From Undibacterium paludis (GTDB lineage: Bacteria > Pseudomonadota > Gammaproteobacteria > Burkholderiales > Burkholderiaceae_D): a DNA stretch of 64,000 bases. Positions within the stretch are counted from its first letter, which is position 1; every line of letters begins with the position of its first letter. The stretch is from assembly GCF_022568815.1 (NCBI RefSeq), contig NZ_JAKZHX010000001.1, positions 124,001-188,000 on the forward strand, read 5' to 3'. Under the pieces are notes generated by a model, which did no database searches, was not told where the DNA came from, and saw nothing but the letters and a program-made list of their open reading frames with translations. Made by a program: the position numbers and the translations under genes. Shown here piece after piece: positions 24,067 through 33,157 of this stretch.

Positions 24067-26313
24067 TCAGGGTTTGACGAGAAATTTACGTATGTGCAGA
24101 CTATTATGGCCTTGTACATAGTTGTAGTCGATATGATCAGCCAGGGCATTCACCAGATACAGGCCCAGGCCACCTTCCGGGCGATCGGCAAAATCCGTTT
24201 CCAGGTCGGGCTGGCTGATACCTTGCAGGGGATTGTAGGCATGGGAATTATCGACCACGTCGAGCACTACTTCTTTCTCTTGCAAATGCACATCCAGCCG
24301 TATGGACGCCGGGTCCTGGTCTGTCGCACCATGCCTGAGTACATTCACCAGCACTTCTTCTGTAATCAGTTGCAGATCATCGACCACTTCATCACTGACT
24401 TGCTGGGCATGCAACAAGCCCGCCAGGCTGGGCTTGACCTGATCATAGGCAAGCAGCTGACCATTGAGACTGATTTTCCAGTCGGCAAAAGCCGGTTTTC
24501 TTCGTTTGGCCTGAGGATGAAATTGCATGCTTAGTAGTGTCAAATCGTCAAACTGCGGGGCTTGCGCAATAAACTGCTGATGCGCCAGTGTCACTATACG
24601 GATAACGTCTGCTGCAAATGCCGGTGCCTGTTGGCTAATTGTAGTCTGTAATCGGCTTTCTGAGAATTCTTCATTATCCTGGTTCCTGGCTTCAGTGATG
24701 CCATCGGTGTACATGACGACAATATCCTGGCCAAGCAGGCTTATTTCAAACTGCGGGAAACTGGCATCTTCTTCCAGCCCGAGTGCAGGCCCGGTCTCCA
24801 GCGTCAGTTTGCTGACCTGACCATCACGCAATAACAGGGGAGCATCGTGACCGGCACTGGCATATTGCATCTTGCACGTGCTTAAGTCGAGGATGGCAAA
24901 AAACATGGTGACAAAACGGCACTCAGGGTTATTGGCAACCAGCTCGCGATTGACGGCCAGCAGCAATGCGCCAGCAGAACCGCTCTGATGCGCCAGGGTA
25001 CGTATCAGACTGAGCGTACGCGCCATGAGCAGGGCCGCCGGCATGCCCTTGTTCGCCACATCCCCTATCGCCATGCATATGCGGTCCTCTGCCACATGAA
25101 AGTAGTCATACAGGTCACCGCCAACTACCCTGGCCGGTTGCAGCAGAGAACTCATGCTGTAACGCGGGTCCGCCGCTGCTTCGGCACTGGGTAGCATGGC
25201 TTGCTGTATCTGGGCGGCTATGGCCAGTTCACTTTCCATGCGCTGCCGGGCTGCGGTAACTTCCTGCAGTTCCAGGATATGCAGCTTCAATGAGTCACGC
25301 ATGCGCCGGAAAGAGCGCGACAGACGGCCGACTTCGTCGCTGCGCGGTATCTTGACGAGCTCAGTATCCAGGTTGCCCTGGGTAATTTCTTCCGTGCTTC
25401 TGCTCAGGTCGCGCAAGGCTTTTGTGGTATGCCTTGACACCAGGGCAATGGCAATACACATGAGCAACATGTCCTTGCCCATGGACAGGATGATGATCAG
25501 GAAATATTTTTGCAGGTGATGTGTCATCTCTTGCGCAGGCAGTTCAAAACCAAGAACCAGGGGCAGATCGGGCAAATCACTGCTGAGCACGATATCTCTG
25601 TTGTGCGGACTGCCTGCCGTGGCTGATGTGGCCTCAGGCAGGATATCGCCGTTGAGTTTATTACTGACCCTTGCCCGCCCCATGAAGCCCTGGTCCAGGG
25701 CATCGACGACATACAGTTTTTTTTGCAGGTCCAGCAAGACTGTCTGCAAATCGATAAGCAGTGCTACATCCTGCTGGATCAGCTTATCCACCTGGCGCCG
25801 CTTGCAAAAAACCAGATTGTGTTGTCCGGCCGGACTTAACCAATAAGCACTTTCATCTTTCTTATTACATAAGGACAATAAAGCCTGGGCGGCGTCTTTC
25901 TTTCCGGAGCTCAAGGTTTGTCCGTTGTCCATGGAAACAGTCAAACCTGTCCATTGCTCTGCTGCAGGTGATTTGCTGTGTAGCGCAATTTCACGAATGA
26001 ATTGTCTGCTGCTCAATGCATTCCATATTTCTTCGGGATCATTGATATGCGTGCCATCTAACTGCGCCAGGGCCAGCGCATCGTGACTGACCTGGCCGAG
26101 GGCGAAGCGTATCTGCATGGCTTGTGCATCCAGCCTTGACTGGGCAACCTGCCTGACCCAGCCTGTCACCACTTGCTCAAGCAGGGAGCGCATCTGATAA
26201 AAAGATAACCCATATATCAGCAGGGCAGCCATCACACAGGCAAAAACCAGGCGGTAGGTGATACTGGTAAATTGAAGGTACCTTATCTTTATCACAATTG
26301 GCCATTCATACAA
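24067..26313 (-). CDS. membrane SpoIIE-type phosphatase fused to an anti-sigma-like kinase domain
   Basis: A 748-residue signalling protein. Order: membrane helix (about 20-40), extracytoplasmic sensor (about 41-270), second helix (about 271-292), HAMP (about 293-345), PP2C/SpoIIE phosphatase (about 385-598) and a C-terminal RsbW-like HATPase domain (about 615-745). Metal-binding aspartates are D400 (GGDLYD), D418 (GDVANKG), D537 (YTDGITEA) and D589/D590. The kinase domain has an ITEEVLVNVLRHG N-box and GGLGLYLVN. Having phosphatase and kinase in one chain means it can both remove and add phosphate on its STAS partner. The start is a TTG without a good ribosome site; a GTG 18 bases in is possible. 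Confidence 0.88.
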   Translation of the reverse strand: MYEWPIVIKIRYLQFTSITYRLVFACVMAALLIYGLSFYQMRSLLEQVVTGWVRQVAQSRLDAQAMQIRFALGQVSHDALALAQLDGTHINDPEEIWNALSSRQFIREIALHSKSPAAEQWTGLTVSMDNGQTLSSGKKDAAQALLSLCNKKDESAYWLSPAGQHNLVFCKRRQVDKLIQQDVALLIDLQTVLLDLQKKLYVVDALDQGFMGRARVSNKLNGDILPEATSATAGSPHNRDIVLSSDLPDLPLVLGFELPAQEMTHHLQKYFLIIILSMGKDMLLMCIAIALVSRHTTKALRDLSRSTEEITQGNLDTELVKIPRSDEVGRLSRSFRRMRDSLKLHILELQEVTAARQRMESELAIAAQIQQAMLPSAEAAADPRYSMSSLLQPARVVGGDLYDYFHVAEDRICMAIGDVANKGMPAALLMARTLSLIRTLAHQSGSAGALLLAVNRELVANNPECRFVTMFFAILDLSTCKMQYASAGHDAPLLLRDGQVSKLTLETGPALGLEEDASFPQFEISLLGQDIVVMYTDGITEARNQDNEEFSESRLQTTISQQAPAFAADVIRIVTLAHQQFIAQAPQFDDLTLLSMQFHPQAKRRKPAFADWKISLNGQLLAYDQVKPSLAGLLHAQQVSDEVVDDLQLITEEVLVNVLRHGATDQDPASIRLDVHLQEKEVVLDVVDNSHAYNPLQGISQPDLETDFADRPEGGLGLYLVNALADHIDYNYVQGHNSLHIRKFLVKP

Positions 26314-26421
26314 TGAGGAGCGAGACTTGAGGATACTGTATCATTTCTGCCTTTGCCATCATCTGAGGCACTTGCTTTTTTCACATGAAACCAATTTTCG
26401 TCCACATGGTCACAAACTGAT

Positions 26422-28173
26422 ATGAGTTTGTACCAGCTGATTGCCCAATTTATCCGCCTGCACTGGCGCCAGTATGTCGGTGCCGGCCTGATGCTGTCTA
26501 CCATTGCCCTGCTGACCGTATTGATACCACGCCGCGTGGGCAGTGTCATCGATGGCTTGGTGGCTGGCCGCCTGGACCAGACCGGCTTGTTGCAGGAATT
26601 GTCGTGGCTGGCTGTCATGGGCCTGGCAATCTATTTTTTACGGGTGGGCTGGCGTACCCAGTTATTTGCTGCTTCTTACAAGCTGGGCATGCAATTGCGC
26701 ACCCGCCTGTATCAAAGACTGAGCGTGCAGGGTGCAGATTTTTTCCAGCAGCAAAGGACCGGCGACCTGATGGCGCTGGGCACCAATGATGCCGACACCA
26801 TAGAACTGGCCGCTGGCGAAGCGGCGCTGGCCGGTTTTGATGGCAGCACGACCTTTGCCCTGGTCATAGGCATGATGTTGCTTGGCGTGGACTGGCGCCT
26901 GGCATTGGCGGCGCTGCTGCCTTTCCCTTTCATGGCGCTGGCATTCAAACACATCACCAACAAGATTCATGATGCTTCACGCGACTCATTGGAGCGTTTC
27001 AGCAAGCTCAATGAACACGTGCAAGAGAGCCTGGCCGGCGTGCGTACCCTGCGTGCCCTGGGCCTGGAACAGCGCAGTGCTGCCCAGTTTGCCGAACTGG
27101 CTGAACAGGCTTCCGCCGCCAGCCTCAGCTCGCAACGCTGGGAAGCGGCATATGAGCCCGCCGTCGGCCTGACATTGACAGCAGCAGGCTTGCTGACTTT
27201 GAGTGTAGGTGGCTACCTGGTCTGGCAGGGTGAGATGAGCATCGGAACACTGACCAGCTTTTCCATGTACCTGGGTCAGCTTATCTGGCCGATGTTCGCT
27301 GCCGGCTGGGTACTGTCGCTGCTGGAACGTGGCAAGGCGGCCTGGGCCAGGCTGGAGCCGGTACTGACACAGGAGCTCAGCGTCAATGACGATGGTGAAC
27401 TGCACAGCATGCCACAGGGCGAGTTGCGCATGACAGGTATCAGTTTTCATTACCCTGCTCAGGCCAGGGCGGCCTTATCAGATATTCATATCCGTATCGC
27501 TCCAGGGCAAACCCTGGGCATAGTCGGGCCGACCGGGTCAGGCAAGTCAAGCATCATCCGCCTGCTGTTAAGGCAGATAGAAACCGCACAGGGCAGTATC
27601 AGCTGGGGTGGCCATGCGCTGACAGAATACCGCCTGCATGCCTTGCGACAGGCAATCAACTGGGTAGCGCAGGAACCGTTTTTATTTTCAGCGTCGATAG
27701 CTGACAATATCAGCCTGGGCAATCCGGACGCCAGCCGTGCCGATATAGAGCGCGCGGCAAAACTGGCCTCGGTGGATGAAGACATACGACGTTTCCCGCA
27801 TGCTTATGACACCCTGGTTGGTGAACGTGGCGTCACACTGTCAGGTGGACAAAAGCAGCGCGTCGCCATTGCCCGTGCACTGTTGACTGCCAGCCCCTTA
27901 TTGCTGCTCGACGATGCCTTGTCTGCCGTCGATACCCAGACCGAAACCAGCATACTCGCGCACCTGGCAGAACTGCGCCAGGAATACCCTGAACGCAGTG
28001 CCGTCATCGTCAGTCACCGCCTGAGCGCCGTCGTCGATGCAGACCATATCGTGGTCTTGCGCGAAGGGAGAATCGTAGAGCAAGGTCGTCATCAGGCCCT
28101 GCTTGACCTGAATGGCTGGTATGCAACGCAATGGCGTTATCAACAATTGGAAGCAAGCCTGGATGCAGCCTGA
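26422..28173 (+). CDS. ABC exporter half-transporter, first subunit (MdlA-like)
   Basis: A 583-residue fused membrane-plus-ATPase exporter subunit. The membrane domain (about 1-310) has six helices. The ATPase domain has Walker A with K375 in GPTGSGKSS, a signature LSGGQKQR beginning at S474, Walker B ending at D497 (the next residue is D498, where a catalytic glutamate is normal), and the SHRLSA switch. The degenerate D in place of E suggests a non-catalytic site, as in one half of heterodimeric exporters. The stop overlaps the start of the next gene. Substrate unknown; lipid or drug export is likely. Confidence 0.9.
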   Translation: MSLYQLIAQFIRLHWRQYVGAGLMLSTIALLTVLIPRRVGSVIDGLVAGRLDQTGLLQELSWLAVMGLAIYFLRVGWRTQLFAASYKLGMQLRTRLYQRLSVQGADFFQQQRTGDLMALGTNDADTIELAAGEAALAGFDGSTTFALVIGMMLLGVDWRLALAALLPFPFMALAFKHITNKIHDASRDSLERFSKLNEHVQESLAGVRTLRALGLEQRSAAQFAELAEQASAASLSSQRWEAAYEPAVGLTLTAAGLLTLSVGGYLVWQGEMSIGTLTSFSMYLGQLIWPMFAAGWVLSLLERGKAAWARLEPVLTQELSVNDDGELHSMPQGELRMTGISFHYPAQARAALSDIHIRIAPGQTLGIVGPTGSGKSSIIRLLLRQIETAQGSISWGGHALTEYRLHALRQAINWVAQEPFLFSASIADNISLGNPDASRADIERAAKLASVDEDIRRFPHAYDTLVGERGVTLSGGQKQRVAIARALLTASPLLLLDDALSAVDTQTETSILAHLAELRQEYPERSAVIVSHRLSAVVDADHIVVLREGRIVEQGRHQALLDLNGWYATQWRYQQLEASLDAA

Positions 28174-29932
28174 TATCAATACAAAAAAACCTGCAGCCGT
28201 ATCGGAAAAGAAGCAGGCGATACGTCTGCTCATGCATGCAGCCAGCACGGAACACCGTCACCTCTGGCTCGGTGTCCTGTTTCTGTTTATCGCTGCCGGA
28301 CTGGAAGCTGCCGGCCCTTTGCTGGGCAAGGCTTTCATCGACCATTATCTGTTGCCGCACAAATTGGATATGAATATGGTGGCCGGCCTGCTGGCTGCCT
28401 ACATCCTGACGGGCTGGGGCGCCACCTGGCTGCGCTACCTGCAACTGACGCGCCTGGCCGGCGTCGCCATGCGTTCGGTACGCAGGCTGCGTGAACAAGT
28501 GTATGAACATGTGTTGCGTTTGCCCATGGCTTTCTTTGACAAGGCCATCACCGGACAACTGGTCAGCCGGGTGACGAACGACACTGAAGCCGTCAAGAGC
28601 CTGTATGTGCAAGTCCTGTTCGTCATGCTTGACAGCAGCATTGTCGTGATCGGCGCCCTGGCCGCCATGGCCTGGCTGGAGTGGCGGTTGATGCTGGTGG
28701 TAGCCGTGCTGATACCGGCAGTGATCGTCATCGTCTGGTTTTACCAGCGCTGGAGCGCACCTGCGGTCACCCGCGCGCGGCAATTGCGCAGCGAGATCAA
28801 TGCCCAGGTGGCAGAAAGCATCAATGGCATGAGCGCCCTGCAGGCCAGTAACGCCACGCAAAGATTTGGCGAGCGCTTTGCCAGCACCAACCAGCAGCAT
28901 TATGCCGCCAGACTCGATGAGTTGCGCGCCAATTCCTGGCTGTTGCGGCCAGCGCTGGACCTGATGAATTCGCTCTTGCTGGTGGTCGTGATTTTCTGCT
29001 TTGGCCAGCGCAATTTTTCCGGCCTTGAGATAGGCATATTGTATGCCTTCGTCAGCTACATCGCCCGCGTGGTCGAGCCGCTGATACAGATCACCCTGCA
29101 ATTTGGTCAGATACAACAGGCCATCGTCTCGGCAGCCAGGGTCAATACCCTGCTCAATGAACATCAGGCGCCGGTGGCCAGCAGTGATGCCCGGATAGCT
29201 GAAGGTGCGCTGAAACTGGAGCAGGTCAGTTTCGGTTATGACCCGGCCAGACCGGTCTTGCAAGATTTCAACCTGGAGATACCGGCCGGCAGCTTCTATG
29301 GCATTGTCGGCCACACTGGCAGCGGCAAGTCTACCCTGCTCAGCCTCTTGCTGCGTTTTTATATTGCCCAATCCGGCCGCATCAGCATTGATGACCAGCC
29401 GCTCAACAGTTTTTCGGATGAGCACTTCCGCGCCAAGGTGGGCCTGGTGCCGCAGGAACCTTTTTTGCTGGCGGCCAATGCACGTGAAAACATTGCCATG
29501 GGACGCGATATTGCCGAAGCGGACATCATCGCTGCAGCCAAAGCCGCTCATGTCCATGATTTCATCCTGCAACTGGAGCACGGTTACGACACACCGCTGG
29601 GTGAAGGCGGCGCCCGCCTGTCAACCGGGCAAAAGCAATTACTGGCGATTGCCCGCGCCCTGGCCGGCAAGCCGCGCATCCTGTTCCTGGACGAGGCCAC
29701 CTCACATATCGACAGCGAAACCGAACAGGTGGTGCAACTGGCGCTGACAGAATTACGTGGCCAGGTCAGCATCATTGCAATTGCCCACAGGCTGTCGACC
29801 ATCCGTGATGCTGATCGCATCATCGTACTCAATCACGGCAAACTGGCTGAGCAAGGTAGTCATCAAGAATTAATGCAGATGGAACAAGGCATCTACCAAC
29901 GCCTGTACCTGCTGCAAACCCTGGAAGAGTAA
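28163..29932 (+). CDS. ABC exporter half-transporter, second subunit (MdlB-like)
   Basis: A ~589-residue partner of the preceding half-transporter. Membrane domain about 40-340, ATPase domain about 355-585. Walker A holds K389 in GHTGSGKST; Walker B (ILFLDEATS) keeps the catalytic glutamate; the signature is LSTGQKQL. One canonical and one degenerate ATPase site across the two chains is the pattern of heterodimeric exporters. The ATG at 28163 has GGAAG nine bases upstream and overlaps the first gene's end by 11 bases; ATGs at 28112 and 28121 lie deeper in that gene. Confidence 0.9.
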   Translation: MQPDINTKKPAAVSEKKQAIRLLMHAASTEHRHLWLGVLFLFIAAGLEAAGPLLGKAFIDHYLLPHKLDMNMVAGLLAAYILTGWGATWLRYLQLTRLAGVAMRSVRRLREQVYEHVLRLPMAFFDKAITGQLVSRVTNDTEAVKSLYVQVLFVMLDSSIVVIGALAAMAWLEWRLMLVVAVLIPAVIVIVWFYQRWSAPAVTRARQLRSEINAQVAESINGMSALQASNATQRFGERFASTNQQHYAARLDELRANSWLLRPALDLMNSLLLVVVIFCFGQRNFSGLEIGILYAFVSYIARVVEPLIQITLQFGQIQQAIVSAARVNTLLNEHQAPVASSDARIAEGALKLEQVSFGYDPARPVLQDFNLEIPAGSFYGIVGHTGSGKSTLLSLLLRFYIAQSGRISIDDQPLNSFSDEHFRAKVGLVPQEPFLLAANARENIAMGRDIAEADIIAAAKAAHVHDFILQLEHGYDTPLGEGGARLSTGQKQLLAIARALAGKPRILFLDEATSHIDSETEQVVQLALTELRGQVSIIAIAHRLSTIRDADRIIVLNHGKLAEQGSHQELMQMEQGIYQRLYLLQTLEE

Positions 29933-29940
29933 GGAATACC

Positions 29941-32208
29941 ATGAAGAAGTGGATAGCATTCGCCATCAGTATCTGCGTCACCCTGTTTCTGGCAGGCCTG
30001 GCCTTTGTGTATCTGGTGGTCGCTCCCGGCCTGCCATCACTGGAAGCCGTTACCGACTATCGTCCCAAAATCCCGCTGCGCATCTACACGGCAGACAATG
30101 CCCTGATCGGCGAGTTTGGTGAAGAGCATCGTGATTTCGTCCCGATCAAGCAAATCCCGGCGGTCATGAAAAACGCTCTTCTTTCGATTGAAGATGAACG
30201 TTTTTATGAACATGGCGGCATCTCTTTCCGCAGTGCAGCCCGCGCCGTCCTGGCAGATTTGCGCGGTGGCTTTCATCAGGGTGCGTCAACCATCACCATG
30301 CAGGTGGCGCGCAATTTTTTCCTGACCAATGAAAAGTCGTTGCCGCGCAAACTGAAAGAAATCCTGCTGACCTATCGCATAGAAGATGCCCTGACCAAGG
30401 ACCAGATTCTGGAACTGTACATGAACCAGATTTTCCTGGGCCAACGCAGCCACGGTTTTTCCAGTGCAGCCAAAACCTACTTTGGCAAATCGCTCGACCA
30501 GCTGACGCTGGCAGAAGCCGCCATGCTGGCCGGTGTGCCACAAAACCCGGTCAGGCATAACCCCGCTGTCAATTTTGAAAAAACCAAGCAAAGACAGTTG
30601 CTGGTCCTCAAGAACATGGTCAGGAACGGCTTCATCACGGAAGCACAGATGCAGGCTGCCGCGAAAGAAGAAATCAAGGTCATCAAGGGCCAGCAGTTTG
30701 ATGCCCATGCCGACTACATTGCCGAGATGGTGCGCCAGAGCATCTACGCCCAATACAAGGAAGATAGCTACACCAAGGGTATCAAGGTCTACACCACCAT
30801 CAACAAGGCCGAACAGGATGCCGCCTATGAAGCGGTACGTCGCAATGTCATGGCCTATGACCAGCGCCACGGCTACCGCGGCCCGGAAGGCTTTGTCGAG
30901 TTGCCCAAGGATGAAGATGAGCGTGATGAAGTCATTGACGACATCCTGCGCAAACATCCGGACAATGACAGGTTGCAATCAGCCGTCGTCATCCAAACCA
31001 GTACAAAAATGGTCAAGGCAGAATTACGCTCCGGTGAAGACATAGAAATCAGCGGTGAAGGTCTGCGTTTTGCCGCTGCTGCCCTCGGCGACAAAGCCAA
31101 GGCAGGAGTAAAAATACGGGCCGGTGCCGTGATACGCGTGATACAGGACAACAAAAAGAACTGGGCCATCAGCCAGATGCCAGAGGTTGAAGGCGCCTTT
31201 GTCGCCCTCAATGCAGATGACGGTTCCTTCCGCGCCATGGTGGGTGGTTTTGATTTCAACCGCAAAAAATTCAATCATGTCACCAGCGGCTGGCGTCAGC
31301 CTGGTTCTTCCATCAAGCCCTTCATTTATTCTGCGGCGCTGGAAAAAGGCTTTTATCCCGGTACGCTGATCAATGATGTGCAACTGTCGGAAACCACAGA
31401 CAGTAACCTGCGCTGGGACCCGCGCAATGATGACGGTAAATATGACGGCCCGGTCAGCCTGCGCACCGCCCTGGCGCAATCCAAGAACGTGGTGGCAGTC
31501 AGGGTCTTGAAAGCAATCGGTGTGGAACAGGCCAGAGCCTGGTTGCCGCGCTTTGGCTTTGACAAGGACAAACACCAGGCCAACCTGACCATGGCGCTGG
31601 GCACCGGCTCGGTCACTCCCTTGCAACTGGTATCGGCCTATGCCGTCTTCGCCAATGGCGGTTATTCGATCAACCCGTGGCTGATCAGCAAGGTAACGGA
31701 TGGCAAAGGTAACCTGCTGTTTGAAAACAAACCGCCGGCCAGCGCCCAGGAAGATACGCGTGTACTCGACGCCCGCAATGCCTATATCACCGACAGCATG
31801 CTGCGTGAAGTGGTACGCACCGGCACCGGCGCCAGCGCCACCGCAAAGCTGGGCAGGCGTGACCTGGCAGGCAAGACCGGCACCACGAGTGATGCCGTTG
31901 ACGGCTGGTTTGCCGGTTATGCCGGTAACATTGTCGCTGTCTCCTGGATGGGGTATGACGATCCCAAATCGCTGGGCGGCCGCGAATTTGGCTCTACCCT
32001 GGCCCTGCCTATCTGGATAGATACCATGCGCGTCGCGCTGGCCGGCAAGCCGGAAGTGGTACGTGCCGTGCCCGAAGGCATCAGCAATGCCGAAGGCGAC
32101 TGGATGTTCAATGAATTCCTCAACGGCGCCGGTGTCAGAACGCTGGACATGGGCGAAGCAACGCCAGCTGCTGCGACGGGACCTGCGACTGCGCCACCGG
32201 CGCAATAG
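29941..32208 (+). CDS. mrcA: penicillin-binding protein 1A, bifunctional peptidoglycan synthase
   Basis: A 755-residue class A PBP that polymerises and cross-links peptidoglycan in the periplasm. An N-terminal anchor (about 4-28) precedes the glycosyltransferase domain, with catalytic E84 in IEDERFYEHGG and the GASTITMQVARN motif. The transpeptidase domain has S456-x-x-K459 (SSIK), SKN near residue 517 and K645-T-G. An OB-like insert lies between the domains. It follows the ABC exporter gene by eight bases, so may be co-transcribed. A proline/alanine tail ends the protein. Confidence 0.96.
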   Translation: MKKWIAFAISICVTLFLAGLAFVYLVVAPGLPSLEAVTDYRPKIPLRIYTADNALIGEFGEEHRDFVPIKQIPAVMKNALLSIEDERFYEHGGISFRSAARAVLADLRGGFHQGASTITMQVARNFFLTNEKSLPRKLKEILLTYRIEDALTKDQILELYMNQIFLGQRSHGFSSAAKTYFGKSLDQLTLAEAAMLAGVPQNPVRHNPAVNFEKTKQRQLLVLKNMVRNGFITEAQMQAAAKEEIKVIKGQQFDAHADYIAEMVRQSIYAQYKEDSYTKGIKVYTTINKAEQDAAYEAVRRNVMAYDQRHGYRGPEGFVELPKDEDERDEVIDDILRKHPDNDRLQSAVVIQTSTKMVKAELRSGEDIEISGEGLRFAAAALGDKAKAGVKIRAGAVIRVIQDNKKNWAISQMPEVEGAFVALNADDGSFRAMVGGFDFNRKKFNHVTSGWRQPGSSIKPFIYSAALEKGFYPGTLINDVQLSETTDSNLRWDPRNDDGKYDGPVSLRTALAQSKNVVAVRVLKAIGVEQARAWLPRFGFDKDKHQANLTMALGTGSVTPLQLVSAYAVFANGGYSINPWLISKVTDGKGNLLFENKPPASAQEDTRVLDARNAYITDSMLREVVRTGTGASATAKLGRRDLAGKTGTTSDAVDGWFAGYAGNIVAVSWMGYDDPKSLGGREFGSTLALPIWIDTMRVALAGKPEVVRAVPEGISNAEGDWMFNEFLNGAGVRTLDMGEATPAAATGPATAPPAQ

Positions 32209-32230
32209 CAACCTGTCTAGGAAGGCGAAT

Positions 32231-32258
32231 AAAAAAGCCCGCAAATCTCTCTGCGGGC
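32231..32258 (-). terminator. intrinsic terminator oriented leftward
   Basis: GCCCGCA (32237-32243) pairs with TGCGGGC (32252-32258). A run of six A on the left is a T-tract on the minus strand; nothing T-rich follows on the plus strand. So it best stops a leftward transcript, though the only nearby gene on its left reads rightward. Confidence 0.65.
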
Positions 32259-32593
32259 GAATATCCCGACCTTTGGAGGTAAAACACTTCAGGATTGCCG
32301 CATGGTAGTGCTTGCAAATGACATCATGATGACAACAAAGCGCCTGCCCTTGCCCATACGGCTAACTGTAAAACCTGCAAAGTGTCAGGGCAAAAAAAAG
32401 CCCGCGTGATGCGGGCCAAAATCCTTTACCGGTGAAGGGGCAGGATGGTGGTAATTCTTTCAGTTACTGCTTTGCCGGACAAAAATATCCTGATGCAACA
32501 TTTAATCCGGTGAACAGAGTGCAAAGCACCTGTTTATTCCGCGTCTGAAACCTGACCCACATTTTGTAGACTGCTTTGCATCCCTTTACAAAC
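32259..32593. other. intergenic region with two leftward terminators and no annotated leftward gene
   Basis: The gap between PBP1A and the GIY-YIG-type gene runs from 32209 to 32593. It holds a terminator at each of 32231-32258 and 32392-32416. Between them the minus strand could encode a 22-residue peptide (start MGKGRRFVVIMM) or a small RNA, but no clear promoter or ribosome site was seen. The right part should hold the promoter of the rightward gene. Confidence 0.4.
32392..32416 (-). terminator. second intrinsic terminator oriented leftward
   Basis: GCCCGC (32400-32405), loop GTGAT, GCGGGC (32411-32416), with eight A on the left that read as a T-tract on the minus strand. It could end transcripts reading leftward through the GIY-YIG gene from metC. 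Confidence 0.7.
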
Positions 32594-33112
32594 ATGTCGG
32601 GTCAAGAGATGACTACTTCCTACAGTACGCAAAGAAGCCTGCCACGCGAACCGCAATTCATGCACGGGACACCCGGCACTATCTACATCCTGCAAAACGA
32701 TGGCTTGCGCCAGGGTTTATACAAGATCGGTGCAACCCGCCGTTCTGGCGTCTCCAAGGCCATGGAACTCAACCGTGACCAGCAACAAACCATACCGGGC
32801 AGCTACGAATGCGTATTCGAACTGCATACCAAGGATTGCGGCCGTGCCCTGGACGAAATCCTTAAACTGTTTCAACAACATCGCTGCGGCAAACGTAACC
32901 AGGATTTCTATAACCTGGATCTCGACAATGCAGCAGAGAAAATCGCCAACATCATCGCCCTCATCAACCGCCAGGGCATCATCCAGCAACAGCAGACCCT
33001 GAGCATGATGCGCCACCTGATACCTGACGAACCAGAAGTCAGCCATGCTGAAACATTCAGTCCGCCACCACCAGGCCTATTTCGTAAAGCCTTGAACTGG
33101 GTAGCAAGCTAG
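32594..33112 (+). CDS. T5orf172/GIY-YIG superfamily domain protein
   Basis: A ~172-residue protein. The central domain (about 29-125) has the pattern TIYILQNDGLRQGLYKIGAT, then a LN-rich helix, an IPGSYECVF strand and a terminal FYNLDL segment, which match the T5orf172 branch of GIY-YIG proteins. Such domains are found in phage and stress-related proteins, usually with DNA-binding partners. The K-I-G-A-T segment is the core strand. No second domain is present, and it ends in a proline-rich, then amphipathic tail. The start could be at 32609 instead. Convergent with metC. Confidence 0.75.
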   Translation: MSGQEMTTSYSTQRSLPREPQFMHGTPGTIYILQNDGLRQGLYKIGATRRSGVSKAMELNRDQQQTIPGSYECVFELHTKDCGRALDEILKLFQQHRCGKRNQDFYNLDLDNAAEKIANIIALINRQGIIQQQQTLSMMRHLIPDEPEVSHAETFSPPPPGLFRKALNWVAS

Positions 33113-33157
33113 GTTCTTGCTTACCTTGCTTGCTTATTTACTGACTTATTTACTTGA

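Noticed and set aside
28010-29581. Long 523-codon open frame on the minus strand across the second ABC exporter gene
   Set aside because: It is antisense to a gene with all ABC motifs, has no family match or ribosome site, and its product is low-complexity (many H, Q, G), typical of a shadow frame.
31024-32244. 406-codon minus-strand frame over the 3' part of the PBP1A gene
   Set aside because: Fully antisense to a conserved transpeptidase domain; no recognisable domain of its own.
32259-32391. Small 22-residue peptide gene on the minus strand (MGKGRRFVVIMM...)
   Set aside because: No ribosome binding site or promoter was seen; kept only as a possibility for the small-RNA question.
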